DNA of 20,542 nucleotides from Bacillota bacterium (GCA_023415715.1 JAEZJP010000341.1:1-20542), one strand, 5' to 3'; shown: positions 1-7,944, counted from the first letter of the stretch. The notes: a model not told the origin generated them from the sequence alone. A program made the numbers and translations.

Positions 1-2
1 CC

Positions 3-959
3 TTAATACAGCGCCCCGTCGGGATAGATCCTGCGCACCAGGAAATTCGAGCCAAAGACCATTACGAATCCGATGGCCGATTGGAACAGGCTGATGGCCA
101 TGGCCTGGGCCTGGTCGCCTATCTGGCGCAAAGCCCTGAACACATAGGTGTCTATGATGTCGGTGGTGCGGTACAGCGTACCGTTGTCGCCGATCAGCGC
201 GTAGATCATGCCGAAATCGCCAAACATGATCTTGCCGATGGACAGAAGCGTCATGATGATAATGGTGGGCGCGATCAGCGGCAGCGTGATCTTCGTCATG
301 ATCTGAAAGCGCCCGGCCCCGTCGATGGCCGCCGCCTCATGCATGGTGCTGTCGATGCCGGCAATGGCCGCAAGGTAGATCACGGCACTCATGCCGGCGC
401 CCTTCCACAGCCGGACTACCGTCAAAATCGCCGGCCACACATCCGCGTCCGTATACCAATTCTTGGCCGGTATGCCCATGCTTTGCATCAGGCGGTTGAC
501 GATGCCGTACTGGTTGGAAAACAAGCTGAGCAGGATATAGCTGACCACGATCCAGGAAATGTAGTTGGGAAACAGCATGATGGACTGGGTAATCCTCGTA
601 AACCGCACGCTGCGAAGCTCGTTGAGCAAAAGCGCCAGCAGCACCGATACGGCGGTGCCGGTTGCTATAAACAGCAGGTTCAAAAAGATCGTATTGAACG
701 TGACAAGCGCGGCGTTTTGCGACGCGAAAAAGAACTGCAGGTTCTTGAATCCCACCCAGTCCGCCCGGGTCAAAATCGCCCATAGGTTGTTGTTGCGGTA
801 GTTGAACTTTTGAAACGCGATCATCACATAGGGATATGAAAAATAGCTGAATATGATCACATACAATAAGGCGGGCAGCGCCGCCAGGTATGAAAAGCGG
901 TTGCGCGCAATATCCAGGAGGATGCCCTGCCTTTTGCGCATGATCGCCTGAGTCTTCAT
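3..959 (-). CDS. LplB/UgpA-type sugar ABC transporter permease
   Basis: Inner subunit of an ABC importer for (oligo)saccharides in the cytoplasmic membrane; 318 residues, the usual length. About six membrane segments are visible, the first near residues 24-46. The ATPase-contact (EAA) loop is seen around residues 207-230 (EAAAIDGAGRF followed by a LP pair). The tail contains the TTDIIDTYVFRAL stretch typical of LplB-like permeases in Firmicutes. The ATG start is supported by a very strong GGGGAGGGG Shine-Dalgarno just upstream (about 964-972). Its YtcP-type partner and binding protein would be expected to follow beyond the left edge. It is probably driven by the consensus promoter at 1401-1429, which gives a leader of about 430 nt containing a small repeat element. 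Substrate is not determined by the sequence; a mannoside is inferred from the neighbouring DUF1861 gene. Confidence 0.9.
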   Translation of the reverse strand: MKTQAIMRKRQGILLDIARNRFSYLAALPALLYVIIFSYFSYPYVMIAFQKFNYRNNNLWAILTRADWVGFKNLQFFFASQNAALVTFNTIFLNLLFIATGTAVSVLLALLLNELRSVRFTRITQSIMLFPNYISWIVVSYILLSLFSNQYGIVNRLMQSMGIPAKNWYTDADVWPAILTVVRLWKGAGMSAVIYLAAIAGIDSTMHEAAAIDGAGRFQIMTKITLPLIAPTIIIMTLLSIGKIMFGDFGMIYALIGDNGTLYRTTDIIDTYVFRALRQIGDQAQAMAISLFQSAIGFVMVFGSNFLVRRIYPDGALY

Positions 960-1099
960 ACATTCCCCTCCCCCGCCGGCAGATTGTTAATTACGGAAGT
1001 TGTGAAACGCTATCTATAAACAGTAAGTGAAAGATGGCATCAATCGCATGCCTGTACCGGCATCCGTTCGCCACTCCTGCTTTTTCCCCCTCCGCGATC

Positions 1100-1295
1100 T
1101 GTCATCCTGAGGGTTCCGCCCGAAGGATCTTTTGCTGCATACTATATCCCTTAAGGCAAGTTCCTTCGGGCTGCTTCCATCCGGCTCAATCGTCGCATTG
1201 CTCACTGCCGTTCGCACTGCTCGTTTCGCCAGCCTCCTCCACCCCGCCTACATCCGACACTGTCGGAGGCGGAGTTCCGGAGCCCAAGGATGACA
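1100..1295. repeat. Small repeat element with TGTCATCCT termini
   Basis: The unit starts TGTCATCCTGAGG and ends with the complementary AAGGATGACA, so it has terminal inverted repeats of about 9-11 bp over 196 bp. Inside, GCCCGAAGG near 1119-1127 pairs with CCTTCGGGC near 1162-1170. No coding sequence is credible. A related, simpler hairpin with the same ends is at 11546-11625. This looks like a MITE-like or palindromic intergenic repeat. It sits in the leader of the minus-strand permease gene. Confidence 0.7.
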
Positions 1296-1357
1296 TACGT
1301 TCAATGCTTGATTAATGATACCTATAGAGAAGGCCCGGTTCATCATGAAGGTTACAA

Positions 1358-1413
1358 ATCAGGTTACTAAAATTCCTGATATTGTGCTTTCGTTAATCAG
1401 ATTATAGCGAAAG
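1358..1413. promoter_or_regulatory. Inverted repeats around the minus-strand start site
   Basis: Two inverted repeats overlie the start region of the minus-strand promoter: ATCAGG-11-CCTGAT at 1358-1380, and CTTTCG-N-CGAAAG at about 1388-1413, which overlaps the -10 box. A third (ATGCA...TGCAT) lies at 1437-1455, just upstream of the -35 box. They are operator candidates. No regulator can be assigned, as no regulatory gene is in the immediate neighbourhood. Confidence 0.4.
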
Positions 1414-1429
1414 GGTTTTCCGTTGTCAA
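1401..1429 (-). promoter_or_regulatory. Consensus sigma-A promoter for the minus-strand permease
   Basis: On the minus strand TTGACA (1429-1424) is followed after 17 nt by TATAAT (1406-1401). Both hexamers are perfect consensus with optimal spacing. Transcription should start near 1394 and read toward the permease at 959. Confidence 0.75.
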
Positions 1430-1523
1430 CCACTTCATGCAAAATTTTTATGCATTTTTGCCTCTCTTTTACCATATAATGAAAGTGTATGCAAAAACAT
1501 CAAAGATATTTCCCATAAACCCT

Positions 1524-1552
1524 TTGACAACCAAGGAAACATCCGGTACAAT
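1524..1552 (+). promoter_or_regulatory. Sigma-A promoter for the DUF1861 gene
   Basis: TTGACA (1524-1529), a 17-nt spacer, then TACAAT (1547-1552). Predicted start near 1559. This excludes the upstream ATG codons in the same open frame (from 1437) as the translation start and points to the GTG at 1632. Confidence 0.75.
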
Positions 1553-1631
1553 ATGTATATCACATAGAGTTCCTAAAATTCGTTTTGTTACTCTAAAATC
1601 AGCTATTTGTAATGAAAGGACGGGCCGGCCA

Positions 1632-2588
1632 GTGACGTTTCAGGAAAGGAAAGAAATATTCGACAAGACCCAAAAGCCCGCTGAATCCGCCATCTTGACC
1701 TTTTACGGAGTGGAGGGTTTTGATGTCTACAATTGTTCCATCCCTTTTGAATGGCAGGGGCGCAGGTTTATATACGGCCGCGTGGAGCGCAGGCAGGAGT
1801 GGGCCAGGTCCTGGGTGCGGCTGTTTGAGCTCACGGGGCAGGACGAGTACACCGTAGTTCCCTTAAGCACGGTCTATCAGTTGGAGGATCCCTTTATCAG
1901 CTTGATAAACGGTGAGCTTGTGCTGGGCGGCACGCACGTGCAAATGCGTGCCGGCGCGGTGGATACATATTTCGGCTATTTCTACAAGGGCACCGATTTA
2001 TCGGATATGTATTACTTCACCACCGGTCCCCAGGGCATGAAGGACATCCGCCTTGTAAACACAAAGGACGGCATCGGCGTCTTCTCCCGCCACAGGAACG
2101 AAAAGGTGGCAGCTTCGCACGGCTCAGAATCCGTCATCGGCTTCACAGTTATTCAAGACATCCTTCAGCTCACCGCCGGGGCTATCGATGACGCACCCGT
2201 GATCAGCAACATGTTTGCCAGGGGCGAATGGGGCGGCTGCAACCAATGCTACGCCCTGGACAGCGGCATGATCGGCATCATCGGCCACAAGAGCTATGCC
2301 GGCCAGGATGAAAATGGAAAAGAGCTTTCCGTATACACAAACGTATCCTTCGTTTTTGATCCCAAGCAAAACAGGATCGTGGATGAAAAAATACTGGCCA
2401 CGCGCAAAAGCTACCCGCAGGGCCCCGCCAAACGCTCGTCCCTTTGCGACTGCGCTTTTACCACCGGCATCGTAATGCGCGAGGATGGCCGGGCCGACCT
2501 GTACAGCGGCCTTGGGGACACCAGGGAAGGCCGCCTTGTCATCGACGATCCGTTCAAGGGGTTCGGGAAGATCGTCAATCATATTTGA
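1632..2588 (+). CDS. DUF1861 family beta-propeller protein (GH130/GT108-like)
   Basis: Recognised by family hallmarks: GVEGFDVYNCSIPF near the N-terminus, then GRVERR, QLEDPFISL, LVLGGTHV, GPQGMKDIRLV, GVFSRH, GEWGGCNQCY and GIIGHKSY. These conserved blocks are spread over the length, as in five-bladed propellers related to GH130 mannoside phosphorylases. From memory, relatives in Leishmania are dual mannosyltransferase/phosphorylases; whether this bacterial member phosphorylyses or synthesises beta-mannosides is not shown. The frame is open from 1437, but residues before 'VTFQERKE' look non-coding and lie upstream of the promoter at 1524-1552. The GTG at 1632 has AAAGGA 11 nt upstream and gives 318 residues. 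No signal peptide, so cytoplasmic. A terminator follows at 2669. Confidence 0.8.
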   Translation: MTFQERKEIFDKTQKPAESAILTFYGVEGFDVYNCSIPFEWQGRRFIYGRVERRQEWARSWVRLFELTGQDEYTVVPLSTVYQLEDPFISLINGELVLGGTHVQMRAGAVDTYFGYFYKGTDLSDMYYFTTGPQGMKDIRLVNTKDGIGVFSRHRNEKVAASHGSESVIGFTVIQDILQLTAGAIDDAPVISNMFARGEWGGCNQCYALDSGMIGIIGHKSYAGQDENGKELSVYTNVSFVFDPKQNRIVDEKILATRKSYPQGPAKRSSLCDCAFTTGIVMREDGRADLYSGLGDTREGRLVIDDPFKGFGKIVNHI

Positions 2589-2668
2589 ATAGATACCCAC
2601 GAAGCAAGTTCAGAATGGAAAATTTCAAATATAAAAGAGACTTGCCGCATGGATAAGTCTTTTTTAGC

Positions 2669-2705
2669 AGCACCACTTCGCAGTATGTAAAGTGGTGCTT
2701 TTTTA
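2669..2705 (+). terminator. Rho-independent terminator after the DUF1861 gene
   Basis: Stem AGCACCACTT / AAGTGGTGCT with an 11-nt loop, followed by TTTTTT. A closely related copy is at 11412-11449. Confidence 0.85.
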
Positions 2706-2845
2706 GGTGTAGCTACATTTATATGAAAAGCAAATTTCCCATTGATTACTCCCCTTCTCATGATCCTTCCCATATATTGAAAGCGGCAAGAAGAAAGGCT
2801 GAGCAGCAGACTGAATGCCATAAACATCAAAAAGGAGAACCCAAA

Positions 2846-3994
2846 ATGTCAACCTATAACGGGCAAGTTACTGGCGGCGGCCTGAACCTTCGTGCATCGG
2901 CCAGCACATCAGCAGCTTTATTGATACAGATCCCCGACAACACACAGATCGTGGTCTCTGACTACAGCGGCGACTTAAGCTGGTACTGCACAACTTATTC
3001 AGGATACAGCGGTTTTGTTATGAAGGAGTATGTAACCATACTCGAAAGCGTAGATTCCCGGTCCTGCAGCGTCACAGGCGGGGGACTTAATCTTCGGCTG
3101 CACCCCGCTACCAACGCGCCAAGCCCTATACAAATACCCAACAATACACCTCTTACCGTGCAATCACACAACGATCAATGGTCAAGCACCACTTACAGCG
3201 GAAACAGCGGTTTTGTAATGACAGAGTACCTGACCGGTGACAGCGTTACGCCTCCGGAAGAAGGCTGGCGCTATGGTCTTGTGACTGTAACGCCCGATGT
3301 AAACATCCGCAACGCGCCTTCTACTTCCGGCACAAGCATACTTGGCAGATGGCAGAACTTTCGAATCGGCATTGTTTCCGCTTCTTCCACCACCGGGTGG
3401 TATGCAACGAACTGGAAGGGAAAAACAGCTTACGTCTCCATGCAGTATCTTAGTGATAAGGGCGCGGCATCCTCTTCATTTCCCGAGCGTATGAAGACGA
3501 TCGCCAAGAACGAAATCGGTCTTGCCGAACCCGCTGCCTACAAATATTACGGCATTGCATCGGGCACGGAGTGGTGCCAAGTGTTCGTCAACTGGCTGGC
3601 CCTTCAGGCGGGAATGAGCCAATCCAGCGTACCTGATACGGCATCCACGCCCAAGGCTATCGAGTGGCACATTGTGAACGGAAACCGCTTCTGGTTCGCG
3701 ACCTCAGAAAACAAAGCGAAAATGCGTGAGTACAGCACGGCGGTTTCATCCAATACCGTCGAGGGGCTCACGGATGAAGAAAAGGCCTTTATTCCTCAGG
3801 CCGGCGACTTCATCTACTTCAGGTGGGACAGCCATCCAAACGATCATTGCAGCCACGTTGGTTTTGTATATTCTGTGGACACCTCAAACAGCACTTTGAC
3901 CACTGTGGAAGGAAACGTCAGCAACAAGGTTGTAAGCCGCACCTTTTCGCTTTCTGATGGCGAGATCGTTGGCTATGGCAGGCTGGCGTTTTAA
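2846..3994 (+). CDS. Triple SH3b plus CHAP peptidoglycan hydrolase
   Basis: A 382-residue protein with three bacterial SH3 (SH3b) repeats at roughly residues 5-63, 70-128 and 138-198; the first two share the VTGGGLNLR start and the third has VNIRNAPS. A CHAP-type cysteine amidase/endopeptidase domain follows from about 210 to the end. Catalytic residues are visible: Cys244 in EWCQVF, His337 in CSHVGF and Glu355 in TVEGN. The expected activity is cleavage of peptidoglycan peptides, with SH3b repeats binding the wall. The frame is open from 2723, but AAAGGAG at 2831-2837 places the start at ATG 2846. From either start there is no signal peptide or membrane segment, which resembles endolysins more than secreted NlpC/CHAP proteins. 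Flanked on both sides by terminators, so a single-gene unit. A decayed copy of the whole unit is at 11412-11950. Confidence 0.85.
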   Translation: MSTYNGQVTGGGLNLRASASTSAALLIQIPDNTQIVVSDYSGDLSWYCTTYSGYSGFVMKEYVTILESVDSRSCSVTGGGLNLRLHPATNAPSPIQIPNNTPLTVQSHNDQWSSTTYSGNSGFVMTEYLTGDSVTPPEEGWRYGLVTVTPDVNIRNAPSTSGTSILGRWQNFRIGIVSASSTTGWYATNWKGKTAYVSMQYLSDKGAASSSFPERMKTIAKNEIGLAEPAAYKYYGIASGTEWCQVFVNWLALQAGMSQSSVPDTASTPKAIEWHIVNGNRFWFATSENKAKMREYSTAVSSNTVEGLTDEEKAFIPQAGDFIYFRWDSHPNDHCSHVGFVYSVDTSNSTLTTVEGNVSNKVVSRTFSLSDGEIVGYGRLAF

Positions 3995-4021
3995 CGAAAG
4001 ATAACGCACCCATAAAAACAG

Positions 4022-4080
4022 GGGGCAGTTCTTGGGTTCGCTGTACCCATCCAGCAACACAGAGAACTGCCCCATATTTT
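4022..4080. terminator. Bidirectional terminator between convergent genes
   Basis: Outer stem GGGGCAGTTCT (from 4022) / AGAACTGCCCC (to 4073) with an inner GGGT/ACCC hairpin, followed on the plus strand by ATATTTTT. On the minus strand the other side reads into TGTTTTT, so it can serve both the CHAP gene and the minus-strand permease. Confidence 0.8.
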
Positions 4081-4084
4081 TCAT

Positions 4085-5032
4085 TCAATAAAAGGATGCT
4101 TGCCCCATGGCTCTGGCAATCCTGTTGGAGCCAAACACCAATATGGCCCCTACAGCGCCCTGAAAAAGGCCCACGGCTGTGGAGAAAGAAAACCTCCCCT
4201 GCATGATGCCCATACGGTACGTATACGTCTCAAACACTTCGGATACGGACATATTGAGATTGTTTTGAAACAGGAAAATCTGTTCAAAGCCGTTGCTCAT
4301 CATGGAACCTATCTGCAATATCAGCATGATGACAATGGTATCCCGTATGCCCGTCAGGGTGATGTGCCAGATCATCTGAAACCGGTTAGCCCCGTCCACC
4401 TTGGCGGCTTCATAATATTCCGGATTGATGGCGGCCAGCGCAGCCAAAAAGATAATGGTGCTCCAGCCCGCCTCTTTCCAGATGTTCGTTACGATGATCA
4501 AGAACCTGAACCACTCTTCCGAACCCAGAAAGTTGATTTTGGCGCCGGTCACGGCAAAGATCAGCTGATTGATCATGCCGTCGTTCATGGACAGGAAATT
4601 GATCATAATGCCCGAAACCACAACCCAGGAGATAAAATGGGGCAGATACATCATGGTCTGGGTCGTACGTTTGAAGAACGGGGATTTTGTTTCATTCAAC
4701 AGCAATGCCAGCAAAATGGGAATCGGGAAGTTGATCAGCAGCCGCAAAAGGCTCAGGGAAATGGAGTTGAAAAAGACCTCATAAAACTTGCTGCTGCCAA
4801 ACAACTGCGTGAAATGGGCGAAGTTGTTCCACGGGCTGCCCAGTATGCCTTTTTTGAAGGAAAAATCCTTAAAGGCAATAACGATGCCGTAAATGGGCAC
4901 ATAGCGGAAGATAACCAAATAGATCAGCCCAGGCAGGCAAAGGAGATACAGGTACTTTTTCTTCATCACATAGCGAAGAAACCGGCCAAACCACCCCGTG
5001 GCAGCGGCGCTTAACCCCTTGGCCGTAAGCAA
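4085..5032 (-). CDS. LplB-type sugar ABC transporter permease
   Basis: Membrane subunit of an ABC carbohydrate importer, 315 residues, about six membrane spans beginning around residues 25-48 (YLYLLCLPGLIYLVIF). The EAA loop is visible near residues 205-225 (EYYEAAKVDGANRF), although the usual LP after it reads LTG. The tail has SVSEVFETYTYRMG, the LplB-like counterpart of the signature in the permease at 3-959. The start is TTG at 5032, chosen because GGGGGAG (5040-5046) stands 7 nt upstream; an internal ATG at residue 23 has no comparable site. It is the last gene of the operon YtcP-type permease, solute-binding protein, LplB-type permease. No ATPase gene is present; such systems commonly share an MsmX-type ATPase encoded elsewhere. 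Confidence 0.9.
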   Translation of the reverse strand: MLTAKGLSAAATGWFGRFLRYVMKKKYLYLLCLPGLIYLVIFRYVPIYGIVIAFKDFSFKKGILGSPWNNFAHFTQLFGSSKFYEVFFNSISLSLLRLLINFPIPILLALLLNETKSPFFKRTTQTMMYLPHFISWVVVSGIMINFLSMNDGMINQLIFAVTGAKINFLGSEEWFRFLIIVTNIWKEAGWSTIIFLAALAAINPEYYEAAKVDGANRFQMIWHITLTGIRDTIVIMLILQIGSMMSNGFEQIFLFQNNLNMSVSEVFETYTYRMGIMQGRFSFSTAVGLFQGAVGAILVFGSNRIARAMGQASFY

Positions 5033-5076
5033 AATTCGTCTCCCCCTTCCAGGCGCTGTGAGCCGTGTGTTTAAGC

Positions 5077-5106
5077 TCCGGTGTGCCGGAAATTTGGCAC
5101 ACCGGA
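5077..5106 (-). promoter_or_regulatory. Intercistronic hairpin between binding protein and permease
   Basis: A perfect 11-bp inverted repeat (TCCGGTGTGCC / GGCACACCGGA) with an 8-nt loop lies between the solute-binding protein stop and the permease start. No run of T follows, so it is more likely an mRNA 3'-end stabiliser that favours binding-protein expression than a full terminator. Confidence 0.65.
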
Positions 5107-5137
5107 CAATGCGCTTTGTTTTTGCCTTTTTTAAGGC

Positions 5138-6640
5138 TTATTGAATATTGGCCTTGATGATATCCACAATAGGCTGGTTGGCGGGAATCCATGTGTTATT
5201 CAGGAAATTCACGAATTCATCCCTGGTGATGTTGCCGCAGACGTATTTGGTGATCATTTCATCCCGCTGGGTTTTGAGTTCCGCCAGGCCGGCCTGAATG
5301 GCGGGCACGCCGGGCAGCAGGTCTTCCCGGGTGTAGGTGATGTAGTCCGTTTCGCCGTCCAAATAGCCATTGGTAGTGATAATGGCGTTTGCATCTTCCG
5401 GGGTATTGGCCGTCATGGCCAGCAAGCCTTTGTTGGCAAGCTGATAGTTGAAAGTAGCGTAGGAAGCGCAGTATTTTTTCGCGTTGGCCGCCTGCTCTTC
5501 GGTCTTGTTGGCAAAGCGGGTCACCGGGTCAAAGGTATCGTAGGTCACGCCCTGGATGCCCAGCATAAGCAGTTCGTTGGCTTCGTCGGTAAATCCCCAA
5601 TCCAGGAACTTCAGCACGTCATTCAGATGATCGGTGCCTTCCAGTTCGGCGTTCACCATCCACAGCCCCCAGAGCTGAGGTTCAAAATAGTCCACAGCCT
5701 TTTTGGCACCATCCTGGCGCAGGGGAGGAATAGCGGCGTTGATCATGGCGGGATTGGCTTCCTGCACGCCGCCGGCACGAATGATATGGAAGGAGGCGGT
5801 ATCCTTGTAATCTACGCCGATTTTGCCGGCGTTGTACTTGTCCTGATCTTCATAGTCCTTGTTCAAATACCATTCGGGATCCAGGCTGCCATCCTCATAC
5901 ATGCTGCGCAGCCAGTCCATATAGGTCATGAAACCGGGCTGATCCTCCATGATGTGAAATTCCCCGTCATCGCTCTTGATGGTCGCGGGCACAATGCCAA
6001 AGCCGTACACCAGGTTGCGGCTGAAGAACACCTTGGCGTTGACGGAAAAGCCGTACGTGTCGTTCTTTCCGTTTCCGTCCGGGTCATTATGGGCAAAAGC
6101 ATACATCACCTTGGCAAACTCTTCCGGCGTTTTGGGCACCTGAAGCCCAAGCTTATCCAGCCAGTCCTTGCGGATGATAATGCCGTCCTTGGGCTTGGTT
6201 TGTACGCGGGGGATGCCATACGTAGTGCCCGCTTCATCATAAATGCGGGCTACAGTAAGCTCGCTGTCACTCATGACGGCTTTCACGTTAGGCATCTGAT
6301 CCAGATATTTGTCCAGCGCAAGCACCAGGCCGTCGTCTACCCAGCCTTGAATCAGGGGCAGCTTGCCGCTGTCGCTCTGAGTGTAGATGATATCCGGCAG
6401 TTCACCGGAGGCCATGACCACATTCAGGCGGTCGGGATAATTGTTGATCGGCGGGGCTTCCAGCTCCAGCACGATGCCGTTTATCTCCTGCAGCTTTTGA
6501 AGAACCGGGTTGCCTTCCACCAGATAATCGGCGTTCAGCCGGTTGATCATGGTGATGACGGGTTTATCTTCCGCCAGCACCGTCCCCGGAACAGCGGCAC
6601 ACAGAGCCAGGGCAACCAGGACAGCAAGCACTTTTTTCAT
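5138..6640 (-). CDS. Extracellular sugar-binding protein (LplA type)
   Basis: Solute receptor of the ABC importer, 500 residues, matching the large LplA-like class. Residues 1-23 form a signal peptide: Lys-Lys, a hydrophobic core, and a V-L-A site before Glu24. The family region includes NRLNADYLVEGNPVLQ, SGELPDII and GIPRVQTKPKDGIIIRKDWLDKLG, and a calcium-like loop DPDGNGKNDTYG typical of this family. The only Cys in the leader (Cys14) is preceded by Leu at -1, so there is no good lipobox; how the protein stays at the cell surface is unclear. Strong site GAGGAGG before ATG 6640. It lies between two permease genes of the same strand. Confidence 0.9.
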   Translation of the reverse strand: MKKVLAVLVALALCAAVPGTVLAEDKPVITMINRLNADYLVEGNPVLQKLQEINGIVLELEAPPINNYPDRLNVVMASGELPDIIYTQSDSGKLPLIQGWVDDGLVLALDKYLDQMPNVKAVMSDSELTVARIYDEAGTTYGIPRVQTKPKDGIIIRKDWLDKLGLQVPKTPEEFAKVMYAFAHNDPDGNGKNDTYGFSVNAKVFFSRNLVYGFGIVPATIKSDDGEFHIMEDQPGFMTYMDWLRSMYEDGSLDPEWYLNKDYEDQDKYNAGKIGVDYKDTASFHIIRAGGVQEANPAMINAAIPPLRQDGAKKAVDYFEPQLWGLWMVNAELEGTDHLNDVLKFLDWGFTDEANELLMLGIQGVTYDTFDPVTRFANKTEEQAANAKKYCASYATFNYQLANKGLLAMTANTPEDANAIITTNGYLDGETDYITYTREDLLPGVPAIQAGLAELKTQRDEMITKYVCGNITRDEFVNFLNNTWIPANQPIVDIIKANIQ

Positions 6641-6662
6641 GGGTTTTCCTCCTCTTTTTCTA

Positions 6663-6680
6663 AAGCGCTGTCCAGCGCTT
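6663..6680. promoter_or_regulatory. Palindrome between permease and binding-protein genes
   Basis: AAGCGCTG-TC-CAGCGCTT is a perfect 18-bp palindrome in the 77-nt gap upstream of the solute-binding protein gene. It may be a processing hairpin or an operator for the LacI-family protein. The sequence does not decide between these. Confidence 0.4.
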
Positions 6681-6717
6681 CATATACAAGGGAAACAAAC
6701 AAGAGGCGGCCGCGCTT

Positions 6718-7626
6718 TCATTCCTTTACGCCGCCCAAGGTAAGGCCTGACATAAAGAATCTTTGCAAAAAGGGGTATACGCACATAATGGGCAGTGTGG
6801 TTACCAAAATGGCAGCCATTTTCAATGTAAAGGGCTGCGCAAGCCGCTGCCCGTCGTCAATCACCTGCCCCAGCTCCGTGGTGGAGCCTTCCACCACCAG
6901 CTCCCTGAGCACCAGCTGCAACGGCCAGTTGACACGCTTGGTCATATACAGGATCGCGTTAAAATAGGTATTCCAGTAATAGACAATGGTAAACAGGCTG
7001 AGTGTAGCCAATATGGGAAGGCACAGGGGCAAGACCACCTGGAACAGAATGCGGATATCGTTGGCGCCGTCGATGCGGGCGGCTTCCTCAAGCGATTCAG
7101 GGAGGCTGCTCATATAGTTCTTCATCAGGATCAGGTTGTACGCGCCCAGCAGCGGCGGCAGTATCAATGCCCAGGGTGTGTTTACCAGCTTCAGATTTCT
7201 GACCAGAATATAGTTGGGGATCATGCCTCCGTTAAAAAACATGGTGATAATCCACAGCGTCAGCAGAATGCTTCTGCCCTTCAAATCTTTTTTCGTCAGC
7301 GGATAGGCGGTGCATACCATGACAAGCATGCTCAGCGCTGTACCGGCCGCCGATACAATCAAGGTCATCTGGTAGCCAGTGCTGATATACGGCGAGGCCA
7401 GAATCTGGCCGTAAGCGGACAAGGAAGCCCCGGCGGGTATTAAAGAATAAGGATTGCTCAAGTATCTGGAATAAGGGATGAGGGAATATACCACTACATA
7501 CAGAAACGGAATAACGCACAGCAGGGAAAAGCCGCCGGCCATAAGATACGAGATGCCTGAGACGACGTACCCATCCCACGTAGTACGGATTTTCTTTGTA
7601 AAACCCGGCACAGATTCTCCCGGCAT
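6718..7626 (-). CDS. YtcP/LplC-type sugar ABC transporter permease
   Basis: Second permease type of the importer, 302 residues from the chosen start. About six membrane segments; the first is YLMAGGFSLLCVIPFLYVVV. The EAA loop ESLEEAARIDGANDIRI followed by LPLCLP, and the stretch AYPLTKKDLKGR, are typical of YtcP/LplC permeases. The tail FMSGLTLGGVKE is the family's usual C-terminus. The frame is open to a GTG at 7686, but neither that codon nor ATG 7668 has a ribosome site; ATG 7626 has AAGGAT about 10 nt upstream. First gene of the operon continuing to the binding protein and LplB-type permease. The order, with the binding protein in the middle, is less common than permease-permease-binding protein. 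Confidence 0.88.
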   Translation of the reverse strand: MPGESVPGFTKKIRTTWDGYVVSGISYLMAGGFSLLCVIPFLYVVVYSLIPYSRYLSNPYSLIPAGASLSAYGQILASPYISTGYQMTLIVSAAGTALSMLVMVCTAYPLTKKDLKGRSILLTLWIITMFFNGGMIPNYILVRNLKLVNTPWALILPPLLGAYNLILMKNYMSSLPESLEEAARIDGANDIRILFQVVLPLCLPILATLSLFTIVYYWNTYFNAILYMTKRVNWPLQLVLRELVVEGSTTELGQVIDDGQRLAQPFTLKMAAILVTTLPIMCVYPFLQRFFMSGLTLGGVKE

Positions 7627-7699
7627 CACAATCACATCCTTATGTCCATCCGGCGCTACAGCTTTCATCTGAGCGCATGATAACACATCGTCATGATCT

Positions 7700-7866
7700 T
7701 GTAAAGTATAAAATCACAAATTTTCAAGTTTTTTATCTTTACAATTTCAATCCACGTGCGAATTTGTACCCATAACTCATGCAAACCACCATATAATATA
7801 AGCAGATAGTACAGATTTCCGAACACGGGCCAGAAAATTGACTTTATTTTCTGAGCTTTTGTAAAG
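7700..7866. promoter_or_regulatory. TTGTAAAG repeats in the divergent LacI control region
   Basis: The octamer TTGTAAAG occurs at 7700-7707, as its complement CTTTACAA at 7738-7745, and again direct at 7859-7866, immediately upstream of the regulator's -35 box. The first two form an inverted pair in front of the transporter operon. They resemble LacI-family half-sites and are candidate operators for the adjacent regulator. No convincing minus-strand promoter could be picked out here. Confidence 0.4.
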
Positions 7867-7874
7867 GAATTTGC

Positions 7875-7903
7875 TTGACAAACTGCCGCCCTGCGTATAT
7901 GAT
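7875..7903 (+). promoter_or_regulatory. Sigma-A promoter of the LacI-FAD oxidoreductase-GH130 operon
   Basis: TTGACA (7875-7880), 17-nt spacer, TATGAT (7898-7903). Start expected near 7910, about 35 nt before the regulator's ATG. A TTGTAAAG copy lies 8 nt upstream of the -35. Confidence 0.75.
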
Positions 7904-7944
7904 ATCTTCAGACATAAAATTGAGAGGCGCAAAGGGTGAAGACC

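Noticed and set aside
1014..1315. Short frames on both strands across the TGTCATCCT repeat
   Set aside because: They follow the palindromic repeat and have no codon bias, ribosome site or family resemblance.
4100..5014. 304-codon plus-strand frame opposite the LplB-type permease
   Set aside because: Shadow of the permease codons; composition is unlike a real protein.
5141..6967. 608-codon plus-strand open frame opposite the solute-binding protein
   Set aside because: It is the antisense of a well-recognised secreted sugar-binding protein; its translation is low-complexity His/Gly/Val-rich and matches no family.
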